NCBI GenBank assembly: GCA_031256895.1
Contig: JAIRPR010000102.1
Coordinates: 1 to 38,220, forward strand
Reading direction: 5' to 3'
DNA from: Coriobacteriaceae bacterium
Lineage (GTDB): Bacteria; Actinomycetota; Coriobacteriia; Coriobacteriales; Eggerthellaceae
Length of the DNA stretch: 38,220 nucleotides
Of the stretch, positions 1 through 8,107 are shown one piece after another; the first letter of the stretch is position 1, and each line of letters opens with the position of its first letter. The notes under the pieces are model-generated. The model was not told the DNA's origin. It saw nothing but the letters and a program-made list of their open reading frames with translations, and made no database searches. Position numbers and translations under genes: made by a program.

Positions 1-646
<646 letters not shown>

Positions 647-772
647 TTAAGCCTTCGTTGCCTTTGCGGCCTCCGTGGCCTTTTGGCACGTGGCACGCTG
701 CGCGGCATCCGCAAGGCCACAAGTTGTCTCAGTGCTCGGCCAAGCTGTTGCGCGTTTTCGGCAGTGCCCATG

Positions 773-801
773 ATACTAGATGCGAAGCCCCCGAGGGGCA
801 A
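773..801 (-). promoter_or_regulatory. Probable promoter of eno
   Basis: On the minus strand a -35 box TTGCCC (796-801) is followed after exactly 17 bases by a -10 box TAGTAT (773-778). Transcription would start near 766 and leave a leader of about 140 nt before the enolase ATG. Each box matches the sigma-70 consensus at four of six positions. Assignment is by spacing and location only. Confidence 0.5.
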
Positions 802-835
802 GACCATTGTTTCTTGAGAGAAGATTCACGGTGTG

Positions 836-1015
836 AGGCCATGCGAGGCCATGCGAAACCGTACGAAACCGTGTGAAGCCCCGCATTGCTGTGCGAGGCT
901 TTGTGGCCATGGATTGCTGTGCGAGGTTTTGTGGCCATGCATTGCTGTGCGAGGCCATGCGAAGCCGTGCGCTGCTGCAGGCGACAATGCGAAACCATGC
1001 GCGACCGTGCGGTGA
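836..1015. repeat. Degenerate tandem repeat array, 28-bp and about 10-bp units
   Basis: The 494-bp gap between ecfT and eno contains a repeat-rich stretch and no convincing gene. Two 28-bp units at 891-918 and 919-946 differ at only a few positions, and a third, diverged unit starts at 947. Both sides are built from shorter blocks of the type GCGAGGCCAT and GCGAAACCGT. Open frames on both strands here (His/Ala/Trp-rich on the minus strand, Cys-rich on the plus strand) are products of the repeat and lack gene-like features. The array lies just upstream of the putative eno promoter. Confidence 0.8.
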
Positions 1016-1116
1016 TATGCGAAGCCCCGTGACGTCCAGCAGGTCCGTGCGCAAGGTTGCCCAAACAAAGGCGGAACATGCCCACCAAGTGCGGAACATG
1101 CCCTGAGGCCTTACCC

Positions 1117-1962
1117 TTACAGGAAGAAGCCCAGCGCGACGCATGAAGCCAGGCCGCAAGTAAGGATCACGGCCGACCACAGGCTGAAGGGACGCACACA
1201 AAGCCTTGTGCGCTGCGGAAGCAGGGCATAGCAGCGCGCCTCCATAGCCAAAGCCAGCACATGCGCCCGCCTGAACAGGCCTACGAACAAGGGTATGAAC
1301 ACCGGTTGCCAGGCACGGACGCGCTGCACAAGACCCCCCTCGCCGAAGTGGGCACCGCGTGAAAGCTGGGCTCCATGGACCCTTTCAAGCTCTTCGGCAG
1401 TCAAAGGGATGAACCGAAGGGCGATGGACACTATCATGGCGATATCGCCCACAGGGACCTTCAAGGCCCCTAAAGGCCTCAAGAAGCCGTACAGCGCATC
1501 GGAAAGCTCGGTCGAGGTGGTGGTGAGGCCTACCACCAAGGATGCAATGACCAGCAACACGATGCGCAGCACCAAGAAACAGCCTCGAACGAAACCTGCA
1601 GGAGCAAAGCCGAAAGACCCTACCAGGGGCACCGGCTGCCATGCGCTCAGTGCGTCTTTCGGCACACCGCCCGATACCGATGAGATGTCAGCCTGCGCGA
1701 TATCAAAGATGAATGCGTTGCCGATAAGGGCTAAGACCAAGATGAGGGAAAGGGGGATGAGCGGGCGGAACATCCGTCCCCAAGGCAAACGTGCGTTGAT
1801 GCAGGCAATCAAGCAGAATGCCGCATTGATACCCATTCCTGCCCACGTATCCACAAAGAACAAAGCAAGTGAATAGGCCAGGAGCAACGGCAACTTGACC
1901 CGTGCGTCGCAGCGATGGACAAAGGACGTACCGGGGATAAAGGTGTCAAGGCTGAACCGCAT
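1117..1962 (-). CDS. Energy-coupling factor transporter transmembrane protein EcfT (CbiQ family)
   Basis: Integral membrane T component of an ECF-type vitamin or metal importer. It links substrate-binding S subunits to the ATPases. The 281-residue protein has hydrophobic segments near residues 25-60, 70-90, 125-150, 165-190 and 258-280. It also has the two cytoplasmic coupling motifs typical of the family: an AQLSRGA-type segment (about residue 198) and AMEARCY (about residue 240), which corresponds to the Ala-Arg-X signature. The length is usual for EcfT. No ATPase (EcfA) or S subunit lies in the window on this strand, so it is either a solitary T component served by ATPases encoded elsewhere or a relic of a dispersed operon. 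Substrate specificity cannot be read from the T subunit. Confidence 0.88.
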   Translation of the reverse strand: MRFSLDTFIPGTSFVHRCDARVKLPLLLAYSLALFFVDTWAGMGINAAFCLIACINARLPWGRMFRPLIPLSLILVLALIGNAFIFDIAQADISSVSGGVPKDALSAWQPVPLVGSFGFAPAGFVRGCFLVLRIVLLVIASLVVGLTTTSTELSDALYGFLRPLGALKVPVGDIAMIVSIALRFIPLTAEELERVHGAQLSRGAHFGEGGLVQRVRAWQPVFIPLFVGLFRRAHVLALAMEARCYALLPQRTRLCVRPFSLWSAVILTCGLASCVALGFFL

Positions 1963-2016
1963 ACAGGCCTGCCTTGGCTGACCAGAGGTCTTCTTTCAGC
2001 TTGAACGGGTGCCCCA

Positions 2017-2274
2017 TCAGTCCTTGTTCTTCTTCTGGAACTCGTTGATGGCTGCCTGTGCGGCGCGGCTTGCGTCCTCTGCAAGTTCCTTGGCGTTCGT
2101 CACGAACGATTCCGCGCTTTCCTTCACTTGTTCGATAAGGCCAGGGGCTTTTTCCGAAGCTTGATCTATCAGCCCTTTTGCCTTCTCTGCCACAACGGGT
2201 GCCTTCTCTTGGGCTTTTGCCGCAACCGCTGAGGCCTTTTCTTGCACTTCCTTGGTGAAATCCTCTAATGTCAT
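2017..2274 (-). CDS. Small amphipathic helical (LEA/apolipoprotein-like) protein
   Basis: An 85-residue, highly charged protein almost entirely of Ala, Glu, Lys and Gln. It begins MTLEDFTKEVQEKASAVAAK and continues with repeated blocks such as AQEKAPVVAEKAKG and SEKAPGLIEQ, a pattern that predicts one long amphipathic helix or helical hairpin. No signal peptide, membrane segment or catalytic motif is visible. The ATG at 2274 is preferred over in-frame starts further upstream because a strong AGGAAGGGA ribosome-binding site precedes it. The upstream extension would also read through the inverted repeat at 2361-2465. Similar small proteins are often annotated hypothetical or YtxH-like. A stress or envelope-associated role is only a guess. 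It ends 54 bp before the ecfT start, so the two may be co-transcribed. Confidence 0.7.
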   Translation of the reverse strand: MTLEDFTKEVQEKASAVAAKAQEKAPVVAEKAKGLIDQASEKAPGLIEQVKESAESFVTNAKELAEDASRAAQAAINEFQKKNKD

Positions 2275-2360
2275 CTTAGTTCCCTTCCTATGAGCGAAGC
2301 GCACGGGGCGTGCGTACGCGGGGCCGGGCTGCCTTGTGCGACCATCCGCTGCCCTGGCAT

Positions 2361-2465
2361 AAAAAGGCGCTGGATGGGTGCAGAAGGCTTGAAGGCCGAG
2401 CGAAGCGTATAGAGACATACGTGAGCGAGGCCTGAACGCCTTATGCGCCCATCCAGTGCCTTTTT
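2361..2465 (-). terminator. Long hairpin at end of amidotransferase gene, carrying repeated core element (copy 1)
   Basis: Arms of 21 bp (2361-2381 and 2445-2465) pair with about two mismatches and carry A5/T5 ends. Read on the minus strand, the structure starts directly after the stop codon of the amidotransferase gene and ends in a run of five T, as a rho-independent terminator would. Inner stems (AAGGC/GCCTT and AGGCC/GGCCT) continue to a 48-bp core at 2391-2438. This core is shared with the hairpin at 5171-5271 although the outer arms of the two are unrelated. Confidence 0.75.
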
Positions 2466-3222
2466 ATAGCATAGCATATTCTTGGTAGAGCACCCTTAAC
2501 TCCTCGGGGTCCTCCTCATAGACGGCACCGTGCGGCTTCGAGGCGAAGACGGGCTTGCCTTGGTGGAAGACGAGCAGTTGTGTGAGGGGTACCTGTTCCC
2601 AGGTGCCATGGGCAAGGGGGCGTGTGCTGAAGATGAGGCCGTCGTGCCAGCGGCTGCTGAAGAGCGATTGTTTCAGGAAATTGGTGTGGACATAGGTGAA
2701 GGTGCCGTCGTTCAGTATCAGGTTGAGTTTGTTGCGGGGCGAAAGGGCTGCTATGGCTTCTGCGAGGGCAGTGAAGCGCGCCTCTTGGGTGGAAGAGGAA
2801 CGGGATAGGGCATCAAGGATGTAGAACAGCACCCCTTCGCTATCGGTTTCGCCTTGGCGTTTCTCAAGGAAAGGGCTGAGCTTCTCGGGGTCGAAGACGG
2901 TTCCGTTGTGAACGAGCATCCAGTGGCCGCCTTGTTGGTCAGCGGCAAGGAAGGGATGACAGTTCGCGTATGCGATGGATCCTTTTGTGGCGTAGCGGAT
3001 ATGCGCGAGCAGCTGTGTTGCCAGAATAGGGCTGCTCAAGCGGCTTTGCAGATAAGTGCTCTTCGAGGCGTCCTGCGGCTCTTTCTCAAGGTTTGGCCCT
3101 AAGGGCGTTTGCAGCGCAAAGCCCCAACCATGGGGTTGCTCGGTGCCGTGGCTGAAGAACTCCGACAGCACCTGGTTGACCTTCGCGGGGGCGGGCAGGC
3201 TTATGGCTAGTAGCTCACACAT
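2464..3222 (-). CDS. Class II glutamine amidotransferase (YafJ/GATase type 2)
   Basis: Cytoplasmic N-terminal-nucleophile amidotransferase domain that hydrolyses glutamine to deliver ammonia. The acceptor reaction of this stand-alone subfamily is not known from sequence. The 252-residue protein starts MCEL, placing the nucleophilic Cys at position 2. It contains the HGWGFA segment (about residue 32), HIRYATKG (about residue 75) and HNGT (about residue 106), all typical of the family. A later GETDSEGV segment also matches the class II fold. The ATG at 3222 is fixed by the required Cys2, although the ribosome-binding site is weak. It has its own well-formed promoter at 3318-3345 and ends in the hairpin at 2361-2465, so it is probably a single-gene unit. 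Confidence 0.92.
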   Translation of the reverse strand: MCELLAISLPAPAKVNQVLSEFFSHGTEQPHGWGFALQTPLGPNLEKEPQDASKSTYLQSRLSSPILATQLLAHIRYATKGSIAYANCHPFLAADQQGGHWMLVHNGTVFDPEKLSPFLEKRQGETDSEGVLFYILDALSRSSSTQEARFTALAEAIAALSPRNKLNLILNDGTFTYVHTNFLKQSLFSSRWHDGLIFSTRPLAHGTWEQVPLTQLLVFHQGKPVFASKPHGAVYEEDPEELRVLYQEYAML

Positions 3223-3299
3223 GCTTTACGCGGCTCTCATCCGGTCTCACAAGCCGGTCCCGGTGCCATGGGAGACAGGCTCTGGTTATTATTACTAAG

Positions 3300-3345
3300 T
3301 CTACTTGTTTAGTAGATATTTTATCGTAAAGAAATGCTGTGTCAA
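3300..3345 (-). promoter_or_regulatory. Promoter with overlapping palindromic operator, amidotransferase gene
   Basis: Minus-strand -35 TTGACA (3340-3345) and -10 TAAAAT (3318-3323) are separated by 16 bp, in a clearly AT-rich patch. The inverted repeat TCTACT-N5-AGTAGA (3300-3316) begins right after the -10 box and covers the expected start site, a classic repressor position. A second overlapping pair, TACTAA/TTAGTA (3293-3298 and 3309-3314), adds symmetry. The regulator is unknown; a MarR-like dimer would fit the size. The rest of this gap (3346-3642) shows no gene. Confidence 0.7.
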
Positions 3346-3642
3346 GTATACACCGGTTTAACCAATTACGGGTTTGCCTCGTGGCATTAACCATTCATTC
3401 TGTCGCCATGCTTGCAGAGCTCAGGATAGATGGCGAACAGGAACTCTTTTCGCCTCTGCTCAGCTTATCGGGATTTTTATCGGTAAGAGCTGAAGCTTTA
3501 TCGGGAAAACCAGCGGCTTTATCGCCCAAATATGCAGCCACCACCTGAGCATGCAACAATATATCCCATTGATCCGGTCGCTCAACAATGCCTCAACTGC
3601 TGAAGTTATTCAAGCAATAGTCCGCAATGCCCCAGAGTGCGC

Positions 3643-4467
3643 TTATTCCCCGTAGTGTGAGAGGAAGGCCTTTGTGCGTTCCTGCTGGGGATTGGCGATG
3701 AGCGAGGCTGCTGTTCCCTCTTCGACTATCACCCCGCCTTCCATGAAGACGATGCGGTCGGCTACATCGCGGGCAAAGGACATCTCATGGGTCACTATGA
3801 CCATGGTCATGTGTTCTGCGGCCAGGTCGCGTATGACGTTAAGCACCTCACGCGTCAGTTCGGGGTCAAGGGCGCTGGTCGGCTCATCGAAGAACAGGAC
3901 CTGGGGGTTCAAAGCCAATGCACGCGCAATCGCGACGCGTTGCTGCTGCCCGCCGGAAAGCTCACAGGGTACCATGTTCTCTTTGCCCGCTAAGCCCATC
4001 TTGTCAAGCAAGCTTTGGGCAAGAGCCACTACCTCTTCCCGTTCGCGCTTCTGGACGCGCAAGGGGGCAGCGGTGATATTGTGTAAGACGGTGTAATGGG
4101 GAAAAAGATTGAAGTTCTGAAACACCAGGCCAAAACGTGTCTTCGCATGCTTGAGGACAGCCTTGGAAGCATAGACGGCACAGCCGTTGGCATCGTTTTC
4201 AGCAATGGTGAGGTCGCCATAGGCAAGACGGCCGCTCTCGAAGGTCTCGAGAAGGGTGGCGCAGCGAAGCAAGGTGGATTTCCCCGAACCAGATGGCCCG
4301 ATGACGGCGACCACCTCGCCCGTATCGACCTTTATGCTGATGTCCTTAAGGACACGGGCATCGCCGAAGCTCTTCTTGATATGCTCAAGGCTTAGCAGGT
4401 GCTTTTGTTCTCGTGTCGGCTTTTGGTCTGACACCTTCGCTGAGGGCTTGGGCTTTGCCTCATTCAT
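3643..4467 (-). CDS. Polar amino-acid ABC transporter ATP-binding protein
   Basis: ATPase subunit (GlnQ/HisP family) that powers uptake through the permease encoded immediately upstream. The 274-residue protein has a Walker A motif GPSGSGKST (residues 57-65), the Q-loop FQNFNLFPH, the signature LSGGQQQRVAIARAL, Walker B VLFFDEPTSALD and the switch histidine in VIVTHEM. The first 25 residues form a charged Lys/Pro-rich extension not usual in the family. A short Asn/Ala-rich insertion (TIAENDANGCAVYASKA) sits between Walker A and the Q-loop. Its ATG overlaps the 3' end of the permease gene by 8 bp, which indicates translational coupling. The amino acid transported cannot be decided from this subunit. 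Confidence 0.95.
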   Translation of the reverse strand: MNEAKPKPSAKVSDQKPTREQKHLLSLEHIKKSFGDARVLKDISIKVDTGEVVAVIGPSGSGKSTLLRCATLLETFESGRLAYGDLTIAENDANGCAVYASKAVLKHAKTRFGLVFQNFNLFPHYTVLHNITAAPLRVQKREREEVVALAQSLLDKMGLAGKENMVPCELSGGQQQRVAIARALALNPQVLFFDEPTSALDPELTREVLNVIRDLAAEHMTMVIVTHEMSFARDVADRIVFMEGGVIVEEGTAASLIANPQQERTKAFLSHYGE

Positions 4468-5113
4468 GGTAGTAATCCATCTTCTTCTCGACCAGGTTCA
4501 TAGCAAAAGCCACAACCGCGTTGAACACATAATAGAACACCCCTGCCACCGCGAAGGCGACCATAGATTTCTGAGCAGCGGCGATGGCTTTCGCCGTGGT
4601 GAACATCTCGGGCACGCTGAGCACGAAGGAAAGCGAGGTGTCTTTGACCAGGGTGATGACCTCGTTGGTGACAGCCGGAAGAATACGTTTCACTACCTGG
4701 GGAAATATGATGGAGAAAAAGGTCTGAGCCCGCGAATAACCCAGCACGCCTGCCGCCTCGTACTGGCCACGCGGAATGGATTGGATGCCGCTGCGGTATA
4801 TCTCGGCAAAGTAAGCGGCATAGTTGATGACGAAGGCGATGATGGTTGCGACAAAGCGGTAGCTGTCTCCGATACCGATTCCGAACCCGAAATAGGGAAG
4901 GTAGTACACCACCATCAGCTGCAGCATCAAGGGCGTGCCCCGCATGACCGAGATATAGATCTGCACTGCGATGGAAAGGGGCTTGATCCTGCTCATGCGC
5001 CCAAAAGCAACAAGCAGGCCCAAAGGCAACGACCCCAGCAGCGTCAAGCAGAATATCTGTAGACTGACGATAAATCCTTCGCCCAGCATCCCCAGCATGG
5101 TGGCTAGCTCCAT
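4460..5113 (-). CDS. Polar amino-acid ABC transporter permease
   Basis: HisM/GlnP-type inner-membrane permease of 217 residues, typical in length. Hydrophobic spans lie near residues 12-35, 50-72, 85-105, 150-170 and 188-208. The EAA cytoplasmic loop that docks with the ATPase is visible as YEAAGVLGYSRAQTFFSIIFPQ (residues about 138-159). The segment MRGTPLMLQLMVVYYLP (about residues 58-74) is the usual family signature. It overlaps the ATPase gene by 8 bp. The binding lipoprotein lies upstream on the same strand, separated by the hairpin at 5171-5271, so the three form one importer although a partial terminator may lower expression of the two membrane-associated subunits. Confidence 0.95.
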   Translation of the reverse strand: MELATMLGMLGEGFIVSLQIFCLTLLGSLPLGLLVAFGRMSRIKPLSIAVQIYISVMRGTPLMLQLMVVYYLPYFGFGIGIGDSYRFVATIIAFVINYAAYFAEIYRSGIQSIPRGQYEAAGVLGYSRAQTFFSIIFPQVVKRILPAVTNEVITLVKDTSLSFVLSVPEMFTTAKAIAAAQKSMVAFAVAGVFYYVFNAVVAFAMNLVEKKMDYYHE

Positions 5114-5170
5114 TACCGGGTCACCACTCTTGCTTTCCCCAATGACGCAGCCCCCTGCGTGGCCTTCCTC

Positions 5171-5271
5171 GGAAGGCCATCAATGAGGGCAGGGGGCGTG
5201 AAGGCCAAGCGATGCGTATACGGGATACGTGAGCGAGGCCTGAGCGACACCTGCCCCATTCAGGGCCTTCC
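5171..5271 (-). terminator. Long hairpin after binding-protein gene, carrying repeated core element (copy 2)
   Basis: Outer arms (5171-5190 and 5251-5271) pair imperfectly through GGAAGGCC and GGGCAGG blocks. The right arm includes the last codons and stop of the binding-protein gene. The centre, 5200-5246, is nearly the same as the core of the hairpin at 2361-2465. GGCCTTCC at 5161-5168 can also pair with GGAAGGCC at 5171-5178, so two alternative foldings are possible. No clear T-run follows on the minus strand, so it may be a partial terminator or a transcript-stabilising stem within the transporter operon. Confidence 0.6.
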
Positions 5272-6093
5272 GAGTATCCACATGTCGTAGGAAATCCCCA
5301 TACTCCCATACTTCTCGCAGAGCTTCTTCACCGTTCCATCAGCAACCATCTCCTCCAAGACCTTTTGGATCTGGTCGCGCAGCTGGGTGTTGCCCTTGAG
5401 GAAGCCTACGCCATAGTGTTCGGAGGAAAGGGGGTCTCCCTCAAGGATGATGAACTTGTCTTCCTTGCCGGACACCTGGAACTTCGCAACCGGAAGATCC
5501 ATGGCCACCGCATCGACCGAGCCGCTTTCAAGCTCGAGGAAGGCGCTGTTGTAGTCAGCCACTGGCTGTATCTTCTTGAAGGTCTTTGCGAGATCCTCTT
5601 GATCGCCGCCTGCCTCCAACAGATGAAGCGCCGCGCTATCGGCTTGGGCCATGACGGTCTTATCCTTCAAGCCTGCAAGCGTGGTGATGCCGGAATCCTT
5701 CTTGACAACGATGACCTGGCTGTTGTCCATGTAGGGGTCGGTGAAGGTATAGCTGTCCTCGCGGCCTTCGATGGTGAAGCCGTTCCAAATGCAATCGATG
5801 GAGCCACTGGAAAGCTCGAGGTCCTTGGCATCCCAATTGATGGGCTTGTACTCGACTTCCCAGCCAAGGCGGTCGCAGACCTCTTTGGCACAATCGAGGT
5901 CGAAGCCAGTGAACTCGCCATCGTCGCCCACATAGCCATAGGGTGGGAAGTCCTGGTCAAAGCCAACGACCAGTTTTCCTTGATGGCTGTCTCCTGAGCA
6001 ACTGGTGATCACCATGGCCATAGTAGCGCAAGCGAGCACAGCCACGAATGCCTTGAAGATCCTGTTCATGTTCATGTTCATGTTCATGTTCAT
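5260..6093 (-). CDS. Amino-acid ABC transporter substrate-binding lipoprotein
   Basis: Extracellular solute-binding protein of family 3 (SBP_bac_3), membrane-anchored by a lipid. After the five-fold Met-Asn start comes a basic residue, a hydrophobic stretch (about residues 13-29) and the lipobox-like ITSC with Cys32. The mature protein has the diagnostic VVGFDQDFPPYGY, GEFTGFDLDCAKEV and later DAVAMDLP and SSEHYGVGF segments. Length (277 residues) is normal. The ATG at 6093 is chosen because AGGAAGG lies 6 bp upstream of it; four more in-frame ATGs follow at 6-bp steps. A frame running further upstream enters repeat DNA and lacks a good start. It forms one transporter with the permease and ATPase downstream. 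Confidence 0.93.
   Translation of the reverse strand: MNMNMNMNMNRIFKAFVAVLACATMAMVITSCSGDSHQGKLVVGFDQDFPPYGYVGDDGEFTGFDLDCAKEVCDRLGWEVEYKPINWDAKDLELSSGSIDCIWNGFTIEGREDSYTFTDPYMDNSQVIVVKKDSGITTLAGLKDKTVMAQADSAALHLLEAGGDQEDLAKTFKKIQPVADYNSAFLELESGSVDAVAMDLPVAKFQVSGKEDKFIILEGDPLSSEHYGVGFLKGNTQLRDQIQKVLEEMVADGTVKKLCEKYGSMGISYDMWILGRP
6064..6093 (-). repeat. Hexanucleotide repeat (ATGAAC)5 forming multiple start codons
   Basis: Five perfect copies of ATGAAC (GTTCAT on the plus strand) make the first ten codons of the binding lipoprotein, Met-Asn five times. Each copy supplies an in-frame ATG. Only the first lies at a standard distance from the ribosome-binding site. Gain or loss of units by replication slippage would keep the frame, and could change how far the signal peptide is from the start and which ATG is used. 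Confidence 0.95.
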
Positions 6094-6227
6094 GTTCCGC
6101 CTTCCTCTCTTTCTTGTTGGTCTCCCGGTTCCTTGTTGGAATCGTGTTTCCCGGGGTGCTCCCGTTTCCCAGGGCTGTCCCCGCAATCTGTTGAGCCGCC
6201 ATTCACTTGTCGGTCTCCCGCAACTTG

Positions 6228-6435
6228 CCGATCTGCCATCTCCTTTTCGGCCTGCCTGCCGGTTTTTGGGCGAGCGGCCGGTTCCTTGCCAGCCTTTGGT
6301 CGGCCTGCCGGTTCCTTGCCAACCTGCCGGTCTCTAGTCGAGCGGCCGGTTTCTAATCGGCCTGGCCAGCCTTTTTGGCCTGCCGGCTTTTGGTCGAGCG
6401 GCTAATCTTTGGTCAGCCTGGCCAGCCTTTTTGGC
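6228..6435. repeat. Degenerate repeat block in leader of amino-acid transporter operon
   Basis: A GC-rich region between the lipoprotein start and its probable promoter, built from imperfect copies of GGCCTGCCGGTTCCTTG, GCCAGCCTTTTTGGCC and GTCGAGCGGC-like blocks. There is no constant period. Open frames through it are repeat-derived. If the promoter at about 6520 is real, these repeats are transcribed as an untranslated leader of about 420 nt with many possible GGCC-type stems. I see no gene in 6094-6738. Confidence 0.65.
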
Positions 6436-6485
6436 CTCCTTATCAACCGAAAGCCAACGAAGGGCAGATAGTCGCAGCGGCTTTG

Positions 6486-6546
6486 GAGCCTCCATGGAGC
6501 ACCATTGCTCCATGGCTCTATTGTAGTAAAGCAACAAAAGTGTAAC
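6486..6546 (-). promoter_or_regulatory. Possible promoter and adjacent 33-bp palindrome, amino-acid transporter operon
   Basis: In an AT-rich patch the minus strand has TACAAT (6520-6525) as a good -10 box and GTTACA (6541-6546) as a weak -35 box, with a short 15-bp spacer. Immediately downstream, 6486-6518 is a near-perfect inverted repeat (GAGCCATGGAGCA on one arm, a one-base bulge on the other, 4-bp loop). It covers the expected transcription start and could be an operator or a 5' hairpin of the mRNA. Confidence 0.4.
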
Positions 6547-6738
6547 ACATTTTCTTTATTTGAGCCATGCGCTTGAAGCCACTGCGCGGTTCTGGCGGTT
6601 ATAGGGGTGTTGCCGTTCACGGATTAGCCAGCAGAGGTGGTTCAACGGGGCGTGACAAGGCGGGCGTGACGGGGGACGTGACAAGGGATGTGGTAGGGGG
6701 CGGTTCCCTGTAACGCCCATAAATGCATGGGGGCTTGA

Positions 6739-6832
6739 GTTCTCGTGTATTGCCGCAGGTGATGGCTTGGGCTTAAGGGCGGTTCCTTTGTCGCTGGTCA
6801 GGACTTGGGCTTGGGATTGATAGCTTTGCCGC
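6739..6832. repeat. Left 94-bp direct repeat flanking the ImmA/DUF4411 module
   Basis: Base-for-base identical to 8708-8801, with weaker similarity extending about 18 bp to the left (from 6721, matching from 8690). The repeats are 1969 bp apart and enclose the whole plus-strand two-gene module. I see no gene in the repeat itself. It looks like a duplicated host segment or attachment-site duplication marking the limits of an inserted unit. Confidence 0.93.
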
Positions 6833-6940
6833 CGCCTGACCCGTGAACGGTGACAAACACTACCCCGAGGCACGTGTAAATGTCTTGCGATGGAGGATCT
6901 GTCCCGAAACTGTGGTATCCTTATCGGGAAGCGAGAGCAG

Positions 6941-8107
6941 ATGAAAAAAGTCAACCCACATATCATTCAATGGGCGATTGATTGGAATGGCCTTACAATC
7001 GGAGAACTTGAAAAGGCATTCCCTAAAATCAGGCAGTGGCTGGACGGCTCTCATGAGCCAACGTTCAAACAGCTTGAGAAGCTGGCCGCAAAGACCCACA
7101 CCCTGGTACCATATTTCACCATGCAAGCTATCCCAGATGTAAGCTTGCAGATAGCGGATTTCCGGAAGGCGAATCCCGGCGATGCAACCGCACCATCCCC
7201 TGAGCTCTTTGATACGATTGACGAACTGCTCTTCAAACAGGCATGGTTGCGCGATTATTTTGTAGAAGTGGGGGCAGACAAGTTAGAGTGGGTCGGTGCC
7301 TTCGCCCATCAGGCTGCTATGCCGGATGTCGACGCAATTGCAGATTACCTGCATGAACTGCTCGATTTGGAAGAAGGCTGGGCATCTCAAAGCGGCATCA
7401 GCTCCACCGATGAAGCATGGAGAACGCTCAGGCAGGCGATAGAGAAACAAAGGGTGGCGGTTTGCATAAGTGGGTATGCCGGAACAAATACGCGAAGGAC
7501 GCTGAAGGTCAGTGAATTCAGGGGATTTGCGCTTTCCGATGAATACGCCCCTTTCATTTTTGTGAATGGAGCCGATGCAAAGACCGCGCAGCTCTTTACC
7601 CTTGTACATGAGATGGCTCACATTCTCTTCTTTCAGACAGGCGTGAGCAGGCCAATCGAACCCCATAAGCCATTTGGCGGCGAAGACGAGACCGAGAGAT
7701 TCTGCGACCAGATTTCTGCTGAGTTCCTTTTACCAAGATCGCCCTTCTTAGGAATTTGGGCAGACACGAAAGACAAAGAAGCTGCATTGAAGCAATCTAC
7801 CAAGGAATTCAAGGTAAGCACAATTGTTGTTCTCCGACGCGCACTTGACTTGCAATTGCTCACCAAGCAGGAATTTGGAATCTTATATGACAGGCATTGC
7901 AAGGACAGGGATTTGATTAAAGCCGACAAGCCTTCTGGTGGTGACTATTATCGAAGCCAAGGGACGAAGCTCGGTACCGTGCTTACAGACGCAATATATA
8001 CCGCATTGAAGACCGGCTACCTCCAATTCGCCGATGCCTATAAGATGACCGGCTTCAAAAGCCAGAACCTGGACAGGTTCTACCGTGAGCGCGGTATGGT
8101 CTTATGA
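6941..8107 (+). CDS. ImmA/IrrE-family metallo-endopeptidase with N-terminal HTH (antitoxin-like)
   Basis: Predicted cytoplasmic zinc peptidase-type regulator of 388 residues. The N-terminus (MKKVNPHIIQWAIDWNG) followed by a KAFPKIRQWLDG...PTFKQLEKLA pattern matches the Xre-like helix-turn-helix of the Xre-COG2856 class. The zinc motif HEMAH is at residues 223-227, followed by an EFLLPRS segment typical of the fold. The ATG at 6941 is preferred to the one at 6890 because it gives the family N-terminus. The downstream DUF4411 gene overlaps it by 4 bp, so they are translated together. GC content is clearly lower than in neighbours and the orientation is opposite, which suggests horizontal acquisition. 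Genes of this class are predicted antitoxins paired with PIN-like or other toxins. A cleavage target is not known. Confidence 0.88.
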   Translation: MKKVNPHIIQWAIDWNGLTIGELEKAFPKIRQWLDGSHEPTFKQLEKLAAKTHTLVPYFTMQAIPDVSLQIADFRKANPGDATAPSPELFDTIDELLFKQAWLRDYFVEVGADKLEWVGAFAHQAAMPDVDAIADYLHELLDLEEGWASQSGISSTDEAWRTLRQAIEKQRVAVCISGYAGTNTRRTLKVSEFRGFALSDEYAPFIFVNGADAKTAQLFTLVHEMAHILFFQTGVSRPIEPHKPFGGEDETERFCDQISAEFLLPRSPFLGIWADTKDKEAALKQSTKEFKVSTIVVLRRALDLQLLTKQEFGILYDRHCKDRDLIKADKPSGGDYYRSQGTKLGTVLTDAIYTALKTGYLQFADAYKMTGFKSQNLDRFYRERGMVL

